Counted from the stretch's first letter, positions 1-12,525 are shown. The stretch: DNA of 64,000 nt from Eucalyptus grandis (GCF_016545825.1 NC_052617.1:2738001-2802000); one strand, 5' to 3'. The notes: generated by a model not told the origin, from the letters alone. Program-made: numbers and translations.

Positions 1-499
1 AAGCAACCATCGTCGGCCCCTCCCGGCGAGGCTGCCTTTTTTTTTTTTTTGAACTGTTTTCTTTTTTAAATAAATTTTCACTTTTTTTTTTTTTTTTTGA
101 AAATAAGATAAAATGAATAAATCTAATTTTTTAGTTTTTAAATCTAATTTTTTAAATGAATAAAAAATATTTAAAAAAGCCACGTGAAAAATAAAAATTT
201 AAATTTAAATGCCACGTCGTATTTTTAATGGAAAAGGCTAACGGCGTCGATTTTAGGACTCAAATGAAACATTTTGACAAGTTTTAAGATTTATTTGCAC
301 TTTTTGCAAGTTTTAAGACTCAAATGCATTTTCGTAACTCCTTACCAAAAAAAAAATTTCCTTACAAAAAAAAAATGCATTTTTGTGACTAGTTTTAAGA
401 TTTCCGCAGCACTTATCCCTCGATTATATGGAGACATTTATTTTTTTGCATTTAAAAAAGATTCTTTTCATATTATTTTGGCATTTGTTGCCAAATTTT
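1..499. other. AT-rich repeat-like stretch, no gene
   Basis: No coding region is supported. The stretch is AT-rich with long T and A runs. Between about 260 and 400 it carries phrases of the type 'acaagttttaagactcaaatg', which resemble the arms of the inverted-repeat MITEs at 58.1-58.9 kb. It may be one arm of such an element whose other half lies outside the window or is lost. Confidence 0.4.
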
Positions 500-1738
500 G
501 ATATGAAATTACATCATATGGATATTAAAATGGCGTTCCTTAATGGATGATTAGAGGATGAGGTTTACATGAAATAACCGGAATGATTTTCCTCTAGTAA
601 AGGTGAGCAATTGGTATGCAAGCTTAAGAGATCTATATATAGCTTGAAACAAGTGCCCTATCAATGGTACTTAAGGTTTTATGATTATTTCTTCATTCGA
701 TTTTGTAGAGAATGTCATGGATCAATATATATACTAGAAAATCAGTGGAAGCAAAATTTGTTTCGTTGTGCTATATGTGGATGATATTCTACTTGCAACT
801 AATGAAAATGGGTTGCTACATGATGTGAAACAATTTCTTTCTAAAAGTTTTGACATGAAGGACATGGGTGTGGCATCTTATGTCATTGGCATTAAGATCT
901 AGAGAGATAAATCTCTAAAAATTTTAGGATTATCTCAAGAAACCTATATTAGTGAGATCTTAAAGGGATTTTGGATAATAAATTGTTCACCAAGTATAGT
1001 ACCTATTGTGAAGGGTGACGGGCTCAATTTGAACTAGTGTCCGAAGAATAATCTAGAAATGGAACAAACAAATAACATTCTACCGTCAAAAGCTTTATGC
1101 ATGCTTAAGTTTGCATTCAACCTAACATTGCTTTTGTTGTGGGAATGTTAGGAAAATATGAAAGTGATCCAAGTATTGACTACTGGAAAGCTACAAAGAA
1201 AGTGATGAGATACTTTTAAGGTACTAAAGGCTACATGCTTATGTATAGATGGAATAATAACCTGAAAATAGTTGGTTATTTAGACGTGGACTTCGCAGGT
1301 TGTATTGATTTTCGAAAATCAACATAAGGATATGTTTTTATGTTAGCTGATGAAGCCATGTCATGGAGGAGTGCAAAGTAGATTTTGATTGCTCTTCCAC
1401 TATGAAGGCCGAGTTCATTTCTTATTTTGAGGCTACCTCGTATGGCGTATGGTTAAAGAGTTTCATTTTTGAGCTTAGAATTATTGATTGTATTTTGAGG
1501 CCATTAAGAATATATTAATTCAGTTATAGTTTTTATGACTAAAAATGCCAAAAGAGGCAATTGAAGTAAGCATATCGACATCAAGTATTTAATTATAAGG
1601 GAACGTATTAAGGAGAATAAAGTGGTTATAAAACACGTTAGCACTGAATTGATGATAATTGATCCTTTAACTAAAGGTATGCCACCAATAAAGTATAAGG
1701 ATCATGAAACTAGTATGGGAATAGGTCCCATCATGTGA
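500..1738 (+). pseudogene. Ty1/copia pol remnant (RT to RNase H)
   Basis: Decayed copia-type polymerase. The first recognisable motif, DIKMAFLNG near 518-545, corresponds to the copia reverse transcriptase motif with the first catalytic Asp. A segment reading VCKLKRSIYSLKQ follows, then the catalytic YVDD box at 774-785 inside VLYVDDILLAT. The C-terminal RNase H part ends near DPLTKGMP and a stop at 1736-1738. Several in-frame stops (for example after AFLNG and after YMK) and frame breaks interrupt it. The gag, protease and integrase parts expected upstream are absent, so the copy is 5'-truncated. A copia-like polypurine tract about 1.3 kb downstream (3058-3068), separated by a hAT insertion, fits the same element. 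The assignment to the superfamily is firm; the exact lineage is not determined. Confidence 0.85.
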
Positions 1739-1949
1739 TTTGTCATCATATGGACGATTTCTATTGCAATGTTGATCCTCAATTTTTAGTGTACACATGC
1801 TACTATTTATTATAATAACATTTTTGCTTGGTTCTGGAATAAACATAGGGTTTATTCATTAAGATGTATTGTCACATATAAATTGATATTGAAGAAATAA
1901 GATGCATTATGATATATGTAAAATATTATTCGTTCTTAGACGACATGTT

Positions 1950-2967
1950 GGGGGTGAGCAACGATCTAGGGTCAACCTTAGACCGGCCCAACCCTGCCGA
2001 TCCTGGTCCGGTTCCCATAGGGATTGGGTCGGTCCTTGGTCCTAAAATTCCAAGACCAACACTGTACGGGTTGGTCTTCGGTCCTAAGAGTTTTGGGTTA
2101 GTCCAACCTTGGATCAACCATGTATATTATATTATATTATATTATTTATAATTCTTTTATATATTCAAACCTAAGTAAAATGTCTGTTATATTATATTAT
2201 ATTGAGATGTTCTATCAATAGCACTAATAGTAATTTCAATTTAAAACTTTTGTTGAGTATTAATTAAGTGTCGTTTGTTTTGTTTTCAGGTGTTTAGAAG
2301 TTCAAGTGAATTAACAAGATGTGAAGTTATATATATTCATGGTTTATATTAAGTATTTTGAACTTTTTTTATGGTTTAATTGTATTTTACTAATGAATTT
2401 CAGCTGCACTTTGCTTTTCAATTTGTATCAAATGGTAGAAGCTTTTGAAGAGTAAAGTAATATTGCAGTTGCTACGGTTATTTGCTAGTCAAGTGGTGTG
2501 AAGCTCATTTTTTGGTTGAGTGGACTCTACATAATCAAATGCAAGAAAACGCTTTTGCATATGGTGTTATGAATATTAAAGATAGACGATTACAAGAACT
2601 TTCCATCTTGTCCCATATCTCGATGAGCGGTTAGCAAGTACGAAATTTCTATTATTGTGTCATCTTAAATTTGCTAAATATGTATTGATATTTATAGTTT
2701 AGTTGCACAATGCCGCATTGTCGATGGATGTGTAATTTGAATTTGTAGGTTTGCTTTTTTAGGGAGTATAAAAAATAAGATGAAAAAAATTATCAATCGG
2801 TCCCGGGTTGACTCTGGAACCGGACCGAACCCATTGGGTCGGTTCGGTCCTTGGTCCCAAGCTCAATAGGGTCGGTCATCGGTCCTAAAAATTGAGGACC
2901 GACACTGTACGGGTTGGTCCTAGGGTTAGGGGGTGGCCCGAACCAACCCGGACCATGCTCATCCCTA
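1950..2967. mobile_element. Old non-autonomous hAT-type element
   Basis: The left end reads GGGGGTGAGCAA and the right end, read on the minus strand, TAGGGATGAGCATGG. The flanking octamers GACATGTT (1942-1949) and GCCATGAT (2968-2975) agree at 6 of 8 positions, as expected for an aged 8-bp hAT target duplication. Both subterminal regions are rich in GGTTCGGTCC-type motifs and share a block containing CACTGTACGGGTTGGTC (about 2062-2080 and 2902-2920). The interior is AT-rich and codes for nothing recognisable. It lies between the copia pol remnant and the copia polypurine tract, so it probably inserted into that element. Ends and duplication are imperfect, so boundaries could be off by a few bases. 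Confidence 0.55.
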
Positions 2968-3057
2968 GCCATGATCCATGTGTTTTGTTTCTTTTCTTTA
3001 GGCACAAGGTCTTAATTAATTTGGTTGGATAACCTGTATGATGAGAATATTGGGATC

Positions 3058-3068
3058 AAGTGGGAGAA
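3058..3068 (+). other. Copia polypurine tract
   Basis: AAGTGGGAGAA sits directly before TGTCATC, the usual copia arrangement of a polypurine tract followed by a 3' LTR beginning TGT. It is on the same strand as the pol remnant at 500-1738. It primes plus-strand DNA synthesis in intact elements. Confidence 0.6.
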
Positions 3069-3433
3069 TGTCATCTATATAATGTGATCCCACATTTTTG
3101 GGATCCATGTCTTCCCTTTTAAGTAGCAATTATTCTACATGTGATTTTTCCACACTTCGTATATCTTCGTGACTACCGTCCATTTGGTAAACGCCTTGAT
3201 AAGAGACATTTTATACAATGACAAATGTTCATTTCGTAAGGGAAATCACAAAGTCTAACCCAAACCCTTTCATTTGGAATACACCATCAGTACATGAGGG
3301 AATTGAGTTAATAAAGTGTACCTATAATTTCATCGAATTTCCATGAATTTCCAATGAACGCAAATTTGAACCATGGTTGAAGGTTTATTTTACATTGATC
3401 CTGTTTTTTTCACATATGATTTTATGTCTAACA
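3069..3433 (+). repeat. Probable 3' LTR start of the copia element
   Basis: Begins TGTCATC immediately after the polypurine tract. The other end cannot be fixed because no matching 5' LTR or target duplication is visible, and a P450 fragment begins at about 3434. No gene is seen here. Confidence 0.4.
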
Positions 3434-3562
3434 GGCAGATGATAATGGGGAGTGAAGGTGGGTTTGGTGGGAGATTTCTCTTGTTGCTTCCCTGCAATTT
3501 GAACAGGAATAGAATGAAGAGGAAGGAGGATGCTGAGAGAATGTACACCCACGCGTCTTCAT
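3434..3562 (-). pseudogene. CYP81 first-exon fragment (copy F)
   Basis: The reverse strand matches the first ~43 codons of the CYP81 copies: membrane-anchor Leu/Phe stretch, FKLQ-SNKRN linker and the start of the proline hinge. It is closest to copy E (60540-60669), sharing the WVYILSASS N-terminus, while the start codon context has lost one base (ATGAAGAC where the others have ATGGAAGAC), which shifts the frame. The fragment ends abruptly at about 3434 against copia-derived sequence, and the rest of the gene is missing. Its upstream side (higher coordinates) continues with a GA microsatellite and the same flank as copy E, so it is the end of a truncated gene block. Confidence 0.8.
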
Positions 3563-3578
3563 GAACATGTGATGGAAG

Positions 3579-3582
<4 letters not shown>

Positions 3583-3630
<48 letters not shown>
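3583..3630. repeat. (GA)n microsatellite
   Basis: A run of about 24 GA dinucleotides just upstream of the copy F start. GA repeats occupy the same 5'-leader position in copies B and E. Confidence 0.95.
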
Positions 3631-3632
<2 letters not shown>

Positions 3633-3639
3633 TAACAGG

Positions 3640-5345
3640 TTTTGTAAGTTATCTTGGGTCTAATTTTTCACCCTCCATACCATTTCTCAATCTAGAGTAA
3701 CGCATATCAAAATTATTCATTGAAATCGGGATACAAAACTTTATGTTGCCTATATTATTTGTTATCTCTGCATTCGTGACTTATAACTGCAATAAGTCAA
3801 TGTAAATACATTCTAACAATACCAATCACTCCCTTTAGATTGTCAACTTGATAGTAAGGTTTTTCACATTTCAATTGATCGACATCCTTATCAAATATCA
3901 TAATCCTTGTACGTCCAATTGATGAATGACTGTGTACTAAAAAAGGGAAAAGAGCTTGATGATTGGATTCTAAAACTAATAAAATAAATTCATTGAGAGT
4001 AACACAAATCTTTCGGGAAGAACGAGAGCAAGTGTTTAATAGACAAGATGAAATAAACAACTAAAATGATCGACAATAAACTCCTACGAAATGACTTGAA
4101 ATAAATTATGAGTAAAGTGCTTTGACGGAAGTAAATCTTGTTCTTTCAATGCATCCTTCCTCTCAAGATGCGCTCCTTTTATGGTTCATGGATGGTTGGC
4201 CTCTACCAATGATGTGTGCGTAGGTCGAGTGATTATAGAAATAAGGATTTTCTGCGGATAAAGAAGGTTCATTTTCAAAGCATAAACGCACAAGCCACCA
4301 CTTGAGGATAAATAATCAGAATAATGGCAACTCACCACCAATACGGTAAGGATTATTCCACTGGCTAGGGATAAAGAACTATTTAATTCAACACCAATGA
4401 TGTTATATAAAGAATTAAACATAAATTCACTCAAATGGAGAAATTATCAAATAATCATCAAATCGTCTATTCTCCTACAATTGAGAATTTGCATCTTTTT
4501 ATAGAGGAACTAATACATAGGAAATAGACTAAGCATTAAAAACATGGGAACTACCAAACTAATAAGGACATAGGAACTAGAAATCTCCATGAAGACCCAA
4601 GAACTAGAAACTGCATTTAAGACATATAGGAACTTGAACTTGAACTCTTGAAACCTAGAACACACTTAAGACTTATAAAACTAGGACGAAATACATTTGA
4701 TTAAATGTAAAGTAACTAAAGTTGGACTCTAAATTCGTTCACCAGCCTAGACAGCCCAATAAACATCTTGGAAGATCAACCAACACCAATACATATCAAT
4801 CAAAACAATTCCAGTTGCTAGGTGGGTGATTATCAATTTTGAAATCGATTTTGAACTTGTGTATCGATATCTTGATGGTTAATTGATAACCATGAAATTG
4901 ATAAATACTCCATTGAATCGACAACTAATATGTAATCAACATGTTCAAATTTGAACCTGTCGAATCAAACCGTAGCAAAATTGACCTTTTTGCTTATAAA
5001 CATAAGGATTGAGTTGAATTAATTAATGGGGTTTAAGTTGAGTTTACAAGTTGATCGATAGATTCCAATACCGCCGCGTCAACTAATAATTGTGCCCACT
5101 CATTAAAATCAAATTTTGGCTACATATTTGATCGTATAATTGTTCATTAACTAATTGATTTGACTACAATAGTCGTATGACTACAACTTTCATGTAACTC
5201 CGTTGGGAATTGCGCCCACCTAAGACGTCGACTACAATTAACTCTTTCCTCTTTTTTTAACCTTATATAGTTGATACGATTTCAGCCAAACTTCGTGAAT
5301 CAGTGCCAAGGTTGCTCGCCATGAATGACTTTAACTAGAATGACG
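3640..5345. repeat. Duplicated upstream flank of CYP81 (copy F side)
   Basis: Segments 3650-3795 and about 4540-5345 are clearly homologous to 60763-60900 and 60925-61745 upstream of copy E. The intervening ~750 bp (3796-4540) is missing beside copy E, but part of it (about 3750-4195) recurs at 55690-56190. No coding region is supported; the open frames on the reverse strand have no recognisable motif. Confidence 0.7.
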
Positions 5346-5359
5346 TCGACCCAGCTATC

Positions 5360-5848
5360 GACCTCAGGGTGTCCGAAGGATGAGTTCACACGTCAATTGA
5401 GCATCCCCGTCGAGGAATGAATGGATACGAACGGGTCCCGATATTTTGCACTCCTTTCGAAAGGTGAAGATTGAACGTTGGCCACTCATCATACGAAAAA
5501 ACCCAAATAGTACGTTACGGTCGAAGATGATGAGGCTCTTCTTTACCCTGTGGCCCCTGATTGTGGAAGAAACCAAATGGAAATGGTTGTGCGTCGTCCT
5601 CACCGACAAGGAGACACCAATTTCGGAGGCACCCCGGCCCGGGAGTCGGGACACTTCTTATCGCTTCCCGATTGTAACCGTACAATCACGTGAACGTGCC
5701 ATCGTAATCAAGCTCGAAAATATCATAACATCTCTTGAAATTGACTTATGAAGTCATGGACACGTTGTCCTATTCGAGTTCGATGTCGTAACCCGTCGTC
5801 CATGTTGAAGGTGTACGGCCGGGCGCCAAAGCCCGCTCTTCGGCATGT
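5360..5848. other. Block shared with 47.2 kb and 63.5 kb, function unknown
   Basis: Homologous to 47195-47700 and to 63545-64000. Shared phrases include 'gcactcctttcga', 'gattgtggaagaaacca' and 'gttcgagttcgatgtcgtaacc'. Frames differ between the three copies, so coding is not supported. It may be an old repeat or the remains of a gene that travelled with the cluster. Confidence 0.6.
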
Positions 5849-7345
5849 GGGGCCTGCAAAATCCTAATAAATTGACGAATTCCGATGGAAAATCCCACCC
5901 AACCCCAGTCCCAGACAATATTGTAGCAAAACTTCCTAGTCTAAAGTAATGCATGTTATCACATTTGAAAAACAGGTTTCTATCTCGTCGAAATAAAACG
6001 ATGGACTTTTTTTTTTTTTTTGATGTTATCCAGCTATACATAGCTATTTGATTCCATGTCCAAATAGAAAACCGTAATTAGACTAGACGCAACCCTATGT
6101 CATTTATCCAGGAGATCGTATAATGATCAAATCAAACTTGAGGCTAAATAATTGAGAATGGACCTGATCATGAGACCAACAGCCACAGGTAGAAAATTAT
6201 GCAAAAAAATCCTAATTTTATTACACTTTAAACAATTCAACTATAAACCTTTCAATTGTGTAAATTAAATTCTAAATATTTTCAGGTTATGTCAATTGAA
6301 TCAATTCAGTCAATTTTAACTAAAAATCGCTAATATAGACACCAATAGTGTCACATAAGGCAATCAACACTAGTGTGCATATATTTTTTTCTTTTTATTA
6401 ATTTTTTTCTTTTTTTCTTTCTCTTTCTTTCTTTTCCTTTTTTTTTCCTACCAAGCCCTCGAGCTTCACCTCCTTGGTGAGCTCGAACCTCACTAGGAGC
6501 AGGTGAGGGTCACCCTCACTCACAATCAATGAGGCCAATCTTGCTAGCTCTTGTGTCTGGCCAATTCTCGAGTTTCAGTGAACAGTTAAAAGAAGATGAA
6601 GGGAAGAAAAATAAAGGAAAGAAAGAGGAAAATAATAAATAAATAAATGCCCGCCTATTTTCACCCCTTATTAGCTCCTGACACCTATTTTTACATTGAA
6701 TCGACTATATTAACTCTTACAGGCCCCACTTTAGACTTAATATTATTTCTTACCTATCTTTTTTTTTTTTTTTTTTTCATTTGTTTCATTTTACTAGGGA
6801 CAAACTACCCATGCCCATCTCAAATAATGTTTATTGATAATAAATAAGGGCCACTCTTGATTTAAGACTAACACTTGCCTTCATTTCTTCATTTTTTGGT
6901 TTTTTTCCTTTTCTTTCTCAATTTGGAACAAAATTGGTGCACCTCTTTTTAAAAAATAGTTTATTTTATGGAGAATACCTAATTATTTTGTTTATGGCAA
7001 AAAAAAAATAATTAATTTGTTAATGATTGTTATATTTCTCTTTTTATATTAGGAAACAATCATTCAAAAAGTAATTTAAGTACAAGTAAGAGCATAATCT
7101 TTGAGTAAATTACATATAATATATACAACATCCACAATATTCAATCTTTGAATGAATTCTCATAAATTTTGTACCAAAAGTGAAAGTCAAAAAATTTGCT
7201 ATTGAGGATAATCTACAAAAAAAAAAAAAAAAAGTAAATAATTTGCACATAAAATTAACACTTCTTTACTATAATATATGATTAGTGCCTGCTCAAGTTA
7301 TAATAATGGAAAGCACGTTCTAAAGAAGACAAAGATGAACGAAAC

Positions 7346-7613
7346 TTTTTTTTTTTTTTTTGGAAAAGGTAAGAACATATTGAGCTTTAAACCAAACTAT
7401 ACAAGAGAGTTCGGCACTAAAAACTTATACTCAAAGTGACAACACCTCAGAATGAGTGGAAGGGAGCCGAAAAAACAAAGAAGACCGCAAAACAAAGCGG
7501 CCAAAGCAAACAAAGCAGAATAGCCTAAAAAAAGGCAAAAGCAAAAACAGCACAGCAAGCTACGGCCCCACGGACAGTGAAGCCATCAGACGCGCCAAGC
7601 AAAGATCAACAAC
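7346..7613 (-). mobile_element. 5'-truncated LINE (L1-like) 3' tail
   Basis: Read on the minus strand, the segment ends in a poly(A) tail (T run at 7346-7361 on the plus strand). It is flanked by a 13-bp target duplication, AGATGAACGAAAC (7333-7345) and AGATGAACAAAAC (7614-7626), with one mismatch. A variable-length duplication next to poly(A) is the signature of target-primed reverse transcription. Only ~250 bp of 3' UTR-like sequence remains and no reverse transcriptase is present. The same insertion exists in block B, so it predates the duplication. Confidence 0.7.
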
Positions 7614-8001
7614 AGATGAACAAAACATTGAAATGTTACGGGTGTGAAAGAATTGGTTAGGGTAAAAAAAAGTTGTTGGAAGATGATGTGGGTAAGTTTT
7701 TCTTTTATTAAAATTGAAAAAAGGGTAAGAAATAATATTAAATTAAGAGCAGGAGCCGCAAGGGATAATATAGTCAATTTAATATAATATGAGATGTTAG
7801 GAGTCAATATAAGGGTGAAAATAATATGAACCTAGATAAATAATTTGAAAAAAAATTAAAATTATTCATGTCAATGCCGGTCACGTCACGTAAAACGGTC
7901 GGCTTCCATGTCAGTGTTAATTTGTCAAAATTTGCCAAATGGATTGAATTGGCTTCAACACAGGCTTCAAAAGTCAAATACTTTTACAAGGTTCTGAAGT
8001 T

Positions 8002-8006
8002 GCACC
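8002..8006. other. Unoccupied target site of the Ogre element
   Basis: The single GCACC here sits in 'gttctgaagttgcaccttagatac'. In block B the same sequence is split by the 20-kb element after GCACC at 17373-17377 and resumes with GCACC at 37468-37472. Confidence 0.92.
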
Positions 8007-9823
8007 TTAGATACTTTTAATAAGCCTGGGCGCAGATTCAAAACGAAGACAATTGCAAATAGATAGTAATTGAGGCATTCGTAGAATCATCCTGCCTTTT
8101 GGTCATCTACAAAGCTGTTTGTTTGTTTCGGGATACTAAGGAAATCGTTGATGGACCGGACGTTGAGGTCAGTGACCCAAGGCTGGCTTCCAATTTTGCA
8201 ATACAATGGAGAGGAAGGTTGTTCAATTGGAAAAAAGGAAAAAAAAAAAAAATCCTTTCCCGAGGCACATCTACTGGCACCCCTCTACCAATTGAAATAT
8301 GTTTCCCCGACCAGTTATATCCCCTCCAAAAAAAATACATAAATGAGAAGTTTATTCGATAAGGTTAATAGATAGGACACCTCAACTGCATGCATTACTA
8401 TACTAAGTCGAGGGTTTGATGACTGAGTTCGGACCATTGTGTTCATTAGGTAAAATGGCGAAATGAACCAAGGATCAAAATGCATTGAGCAATGGCCCTT
8501 CCACTCGGCACCGTCGATACCGTGGCCAAAAGATGAAGTTGGTAAGGATTAAAATATTTCTCCATAGTTTTCATCGCCTGTCCAAGGGTGAGCCCTAGGA
8601 TATCTATCTTTATGAGGAAGAGAAAAAAGCTTAAAGTCTCTATACTTATTACTACTATTTTACACTTAGGGCAACAAGACATCTATTTACTCTGCCATCT
8701 GTCGCTCCATCCCCGCAGGGCATACAACCGGTCAAATAACAAATCAAAGAGAAGCAAGTGGGCAAATAGAAGATTTCAAGAGGTCTGTATCGATCGACTT
8801 AAAGATGACTAGTTCCGGAAGAATAAGGGGCATCAAATTTTCCGTATCTTCACGGCTAGCACCAGTGGAAGCAGAGAAAAAGAACCCCGAACCGACAAGC
8901 CACGACGCGTGGGGACCTTCATTTTTGGAAAGTACCCAACCAACCATGCCAAGTTTAAAGAGCTCTCTCCAGAAAGAGACAAGTTCTCAGTGGAAGACCA
9001 AGAAAGCTTCAAGAATTTCGTAAAGTGATCATTGAGACTAATCTGCCGGGTAAAAGCGAGAGCAGGGTTACAGCAAGCTGGGAAAGACAGAGCCGTAGGA
9101 GATGCTTTCAAGAAAAGCTTTACTCCACCAAGGAGCAGGATATATACCGACTGTAATAGTCGGACTCGAAATATCAGGTATGGGCAACTCACTTCAAGTA
9201 AATATGGCGAGACGTTAACAACGCAAACGCACAAAAGATCACCCATTCCCGGTCCCATGTAGAGCCACCATCCACCACCACTAGTAGCCGCCACCTGTCG
9301 TCATCGACCACTATGGTCGTCATCGCTGCCTAACGTTGCTCTCACTCTCTCTCTCTCTCTAACCAACGTGTTTTGTCTGCAACTACCAAATCTTTGTCAT
9401 CACACATTAACCTCTAACCCCATGACATTGGAATTCCTAGGGACTCTTATCATGTCTAGAGGAGATGCCAATCAAACTCAAAATCCAGAGGACACCGAGG
9501 AGATAATCACGTAGCAACCGTAGTTAATCGCAGGTCTTTTCTTCGAACATACATATCATCTTACAATAAAAATAGTCCATAGTGTTCTGATACCTTTCAA
9601 AGGCCTAATGAAAGTCCATATGAATGGGCATTTCATCAATACATTATCACTAGACATAAGAACTGGAATTCTTATTCCATTCCACTCTCACTTTGAGGTC
9701 TTTTTCGCTCCATTCATTTCCACCTCATTTCACTCATACCAATTTACTTTATTATTGCATATTAGTTCATAAGTATTGCGGAGGTTTAACATCACCAAAT
9801 AAGTTCACTGGAGAATGACCTTC
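8007..9823. other. Intergenic region downstream of CYP81 copy A
   Basis: About 1.8 kb, duplicated at 37473-39304; its right part, from about 9145, is also found at 48096-48746. Short open frames at 8446-9290 on both strands are preserved only because the duplicates are young. They show no known domain and no start or stop conservation pattern that argues for coding. A short CT run lies at 9343-9361. No promoter or RNA gene was recognised. Confidence 0.6.
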
Positions 9824-12493
9824 TCAAAGCTGTGTGAGAACATTAGCAATCATGCATCCACGCACTTTGCACAAAGCCTCCAGTGGCTCTCTCTTCGGCA
9901 TTGTGATTCCCGTCCCTTCGGACAAGTCCACCGGTTCTTCGCCGATTGGTTCCCACTCGAAGCATTGAATAAGCGCTGCTAGAGCCAAACTCACCATTCT
10001 ATTGGCAAGGCCAGCACCAGGACAACTCCTCCTCCCCATCCCAAACGGCAACAATTGGTATGCATGATCATCTTCTAGTCCCTCATACCTCTTTGGTATA
10101 AAACTTGTGGGATCATCCCACACTTTTGGATCTCTCTGAATTGCCCATGCATTTACTAGGATCATGGTGCCTCGAGGAACATTGAACCCGCCGATCATGC
10201 AATCCTCAGCAGACTCATGAGGCACTAGGAGTGGTGCCGGCGGAAACAATCGAAGCACCTCATTGATGATGTTTTGAAGGCAAGGTAGCTTGTGGATGTC
10301 TGCTTCATTAGCTAGACGGTCTCGGCCAACAATGTCGTCTAGTTCTACTTGAGCTTTTTTCATGACGTCTGGATGGTTGAGTAGGAGAGACATGGCCCAT
10401 TCCATTGTCACCACGGATGTGTCCATGCCCGCACTTAGCATTGACTGTCACAAATTGTGTTTAAGTAACAAAGTATGCTCAATAGTTTCAAAAATAGATC
10501 AAACTTGTTTTCCAAACTAAAGAACAATCAAATTCAGACGTAAAGAGGAAAATGCAAAGGAAAGGGTAATTGGTCACTCTTATGGTCTTGTTCATGTATA
10601 AGTGCAAACTTTATTTGTTTAATGCATCATGTAGATGTAGAAGTGATGTTCTACGGTGGCTTGTCAATGGTGACAGATTTTTTGACGACAGACTTCGGCA
10701 TGGTTCGACGGGTACTTAGCTCGAATCGATCGGATTCGGAAAACATGCGTAAGTTCAAGAAAGAAAAATAGAATTTGAGCTCAGTCATTTTCTGCGCACA
10801 GGATAGAAGATCCAACAAATTTTGTAATTGACAATTCCACGCATATTGCGCCCTATAAAAGCTCTTTCGTTTTGTCCTTTCTCTTCTTTCTACTTTGTAA
10901 TAAATGACAAACTAGATAGCAGCCACTATTGAAGAAAGAAAAATGCAAAACCTTGGTGCATATAAGTCTCTCGGATAGAAGCCCAATTCATTGAACCAGT
11001 GGATGAAAAGGATTCCACATGAGACCATATAATTCAATGGTACATATGTATCGGGGTCACATACATTAGGATCATGCAATAATGATTAAGAAATCCTATA
11101 CTCAAAATAGAAAAGAAAAACAAGACCTTTTACGGAATAAATTAAATCATTGATGTGAAACTAGCTATGCATTCTGTCAGGTATAGAAAAGAAATAAATT
11201 AGTCGTCAAATTTGTAAAATGCTAAAAGGAGGCGGCGCTTTTAACGTTCTAACTTCATGAAGGTACATGTATTAGAAGATGCTAAACCATCATTCAAACC
11301 TAAGGGTTATAAATGATGATTTTTTTTTTTTTTTTTGGGAGGCGAGTCAAATTTTTGTCTATTTGCTCCCTTCGCCTCTCGTTGCCCTTCTTTCCAAACA
11401 AACCCACGTGTTCTTACCACTCTAAGCTCGCAAGGCGATACTGCAACAAATGACTTGTTATTCCTATTTTCTTTTGTTGGTGAGGGCCGAAAGACTTCAG
11501 TCAAACTCAGAAACATAAATTGTGAAGAACCATCTCACTGTACATGCGTAAGTCAAGTGAACAGAACATGTGTTATGCACATACCAAGATTTGGCCTTTG
11601 ATGACGTCGTCCGAGTAGCCCTCCAGCAGCATGGAATCGATCATCGTCTTGCTCTCCACCTCTCAGCCGCTGTCGCTTCTCTTCCTTCTTGACCGGAGCT
11701 CATCTATCATGCCCTGCAAGATCACATCGGACCTCTTAGCCACGTCCACCATCCTCCGTTCTCTCCCCTTGAAGTCCACTACCCTCCTCAGCACCGGCAA
11801 GAAATCAACCGGGTCCATCCCGCTCAGCTCGAATGTCTCCTTTATCAACTCCACTAACCGCCTGGCCACCTCGGTGTCACCTGCATCGACGGTAGCCCCA
11901 AAACAGCGCTTCCCAGAGATCATCCTCATGATGATGTTGAAGGACATCTCCTCCAGCCTCGACCTCATCTCCACCCTCGTGAAACCGCCACCCCCTGCCG
12001 CCGCCGTGGCCACCTCATAAAGGCTCTTCACGAGGAGCCTTACTTCCTCCAGCCGGCCAGTGAGGGAGCAGGCAAGGCCGTGGGGGGAAAGGATTTTGAG
12101 TGCTGTGAGGCGGCGGAGGTTGCGCCACTGGGGGCCGTAAGGGGCAAAGCCGATGGTCGTGCCACCATAGAACATAATCTTGGCACAGAGCAGGCAGGGG
12201 CGGTTGGCGAGGACAATGTCATTCCTGGTAAAGCACTCCTCGGCCGCGGATGGGGAGGATATGACAACCACGGAGCGGGAGCCAAAGGAGAGGGAGAGGA
12301 CCGGGCCATAGCGGTTAGAGAGAGACTGAAGGGTCCGGTGAACTGGCTCATTAATAAGGAGGAGGTGGCCGATGATAGGGAGTGAAGGCGGGCTCGGTGG
12401 GGAATTCCTCTTGTTGCTTCTCTGCAATTTGAACAAGAAGAGAAGGAAAAGGAAGGCCGATGCTGAGATTAGGTGCATCCCCACGTCTTCCAT
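9824..12493 (-). pseudogene. CYP81-like cytochrome P450, copy A (one premature stop)
   Basis: Family: CYP81 P450s are ER-anchored haem mono-oxygenases that hydroxylate specialised metabolites such as isoflavonoids, lignans and indole glucosinolates; the substrate here is unknown. Exon 1 is 12493-11585, the intron 11584-10445 (GTATGT...CAG, phase 0), exon 2 10444-9824, giving 509 codons, the normal length. Visible: N-terminal membrane anchor (residues ~8-24), PPSPPSLPIIGHL hinge, I-helix AGMDTS, K-helix EVLR, FIPKRYE, and haem loop [12 protein letters not shown] with the Cys ligand. The start was chosen at MEDVGMHL because copies A and C share it and a TATA box lies about 80 bp upstream. Codon 277 (11663-11665) is TGA where copies B and C have an Arg codon, so the product would stop before the haem-binding exon. 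No other lesion is visible. Confidence 0.92.
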
Positions 12494-12506
12494 GAAGATG
12501 CTACGG

Positions 12507-12525
12507 AGGGGGGGGGGGTGGGGGC
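12507..12525. repeat. G-run in the 5' leader of copy A
   Basis: Eleven consecutive G, one T, then five G on the plus strand, between TATA box and start codon of copy A (C-rich in the transcript). Copy C has a longer G-run array at the same place. Confidence 0.85.

Larger units (their letters stand above)
5849..12430. repeat. Tandem segmental duplication, block A
   Basis: From 'gggcctgcaaaatcc' at about 5849, this block runs parallel, at near identity, to 15195-17377 and then, across the 20-kb Ogre insertion, to 37473-41915. It covers about 4 kb of intergenic DNA, a LINE tail, and the body of P450 copy A. Within it, 5990-7340 is AT-rich with long homopolymers and no gene. Homology with block B breaks down within the first ~20 codons of exon 1, where B switches to a different 5' end. 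Confidence 0.9.

Noticed and set aside
8446..9294. Small genes downstream of copy A, repeated at 37914-38761
   Set aside because: Conserved only between very recent duplicates; frames on both strands are equally open, and no motif or start context supports coding.
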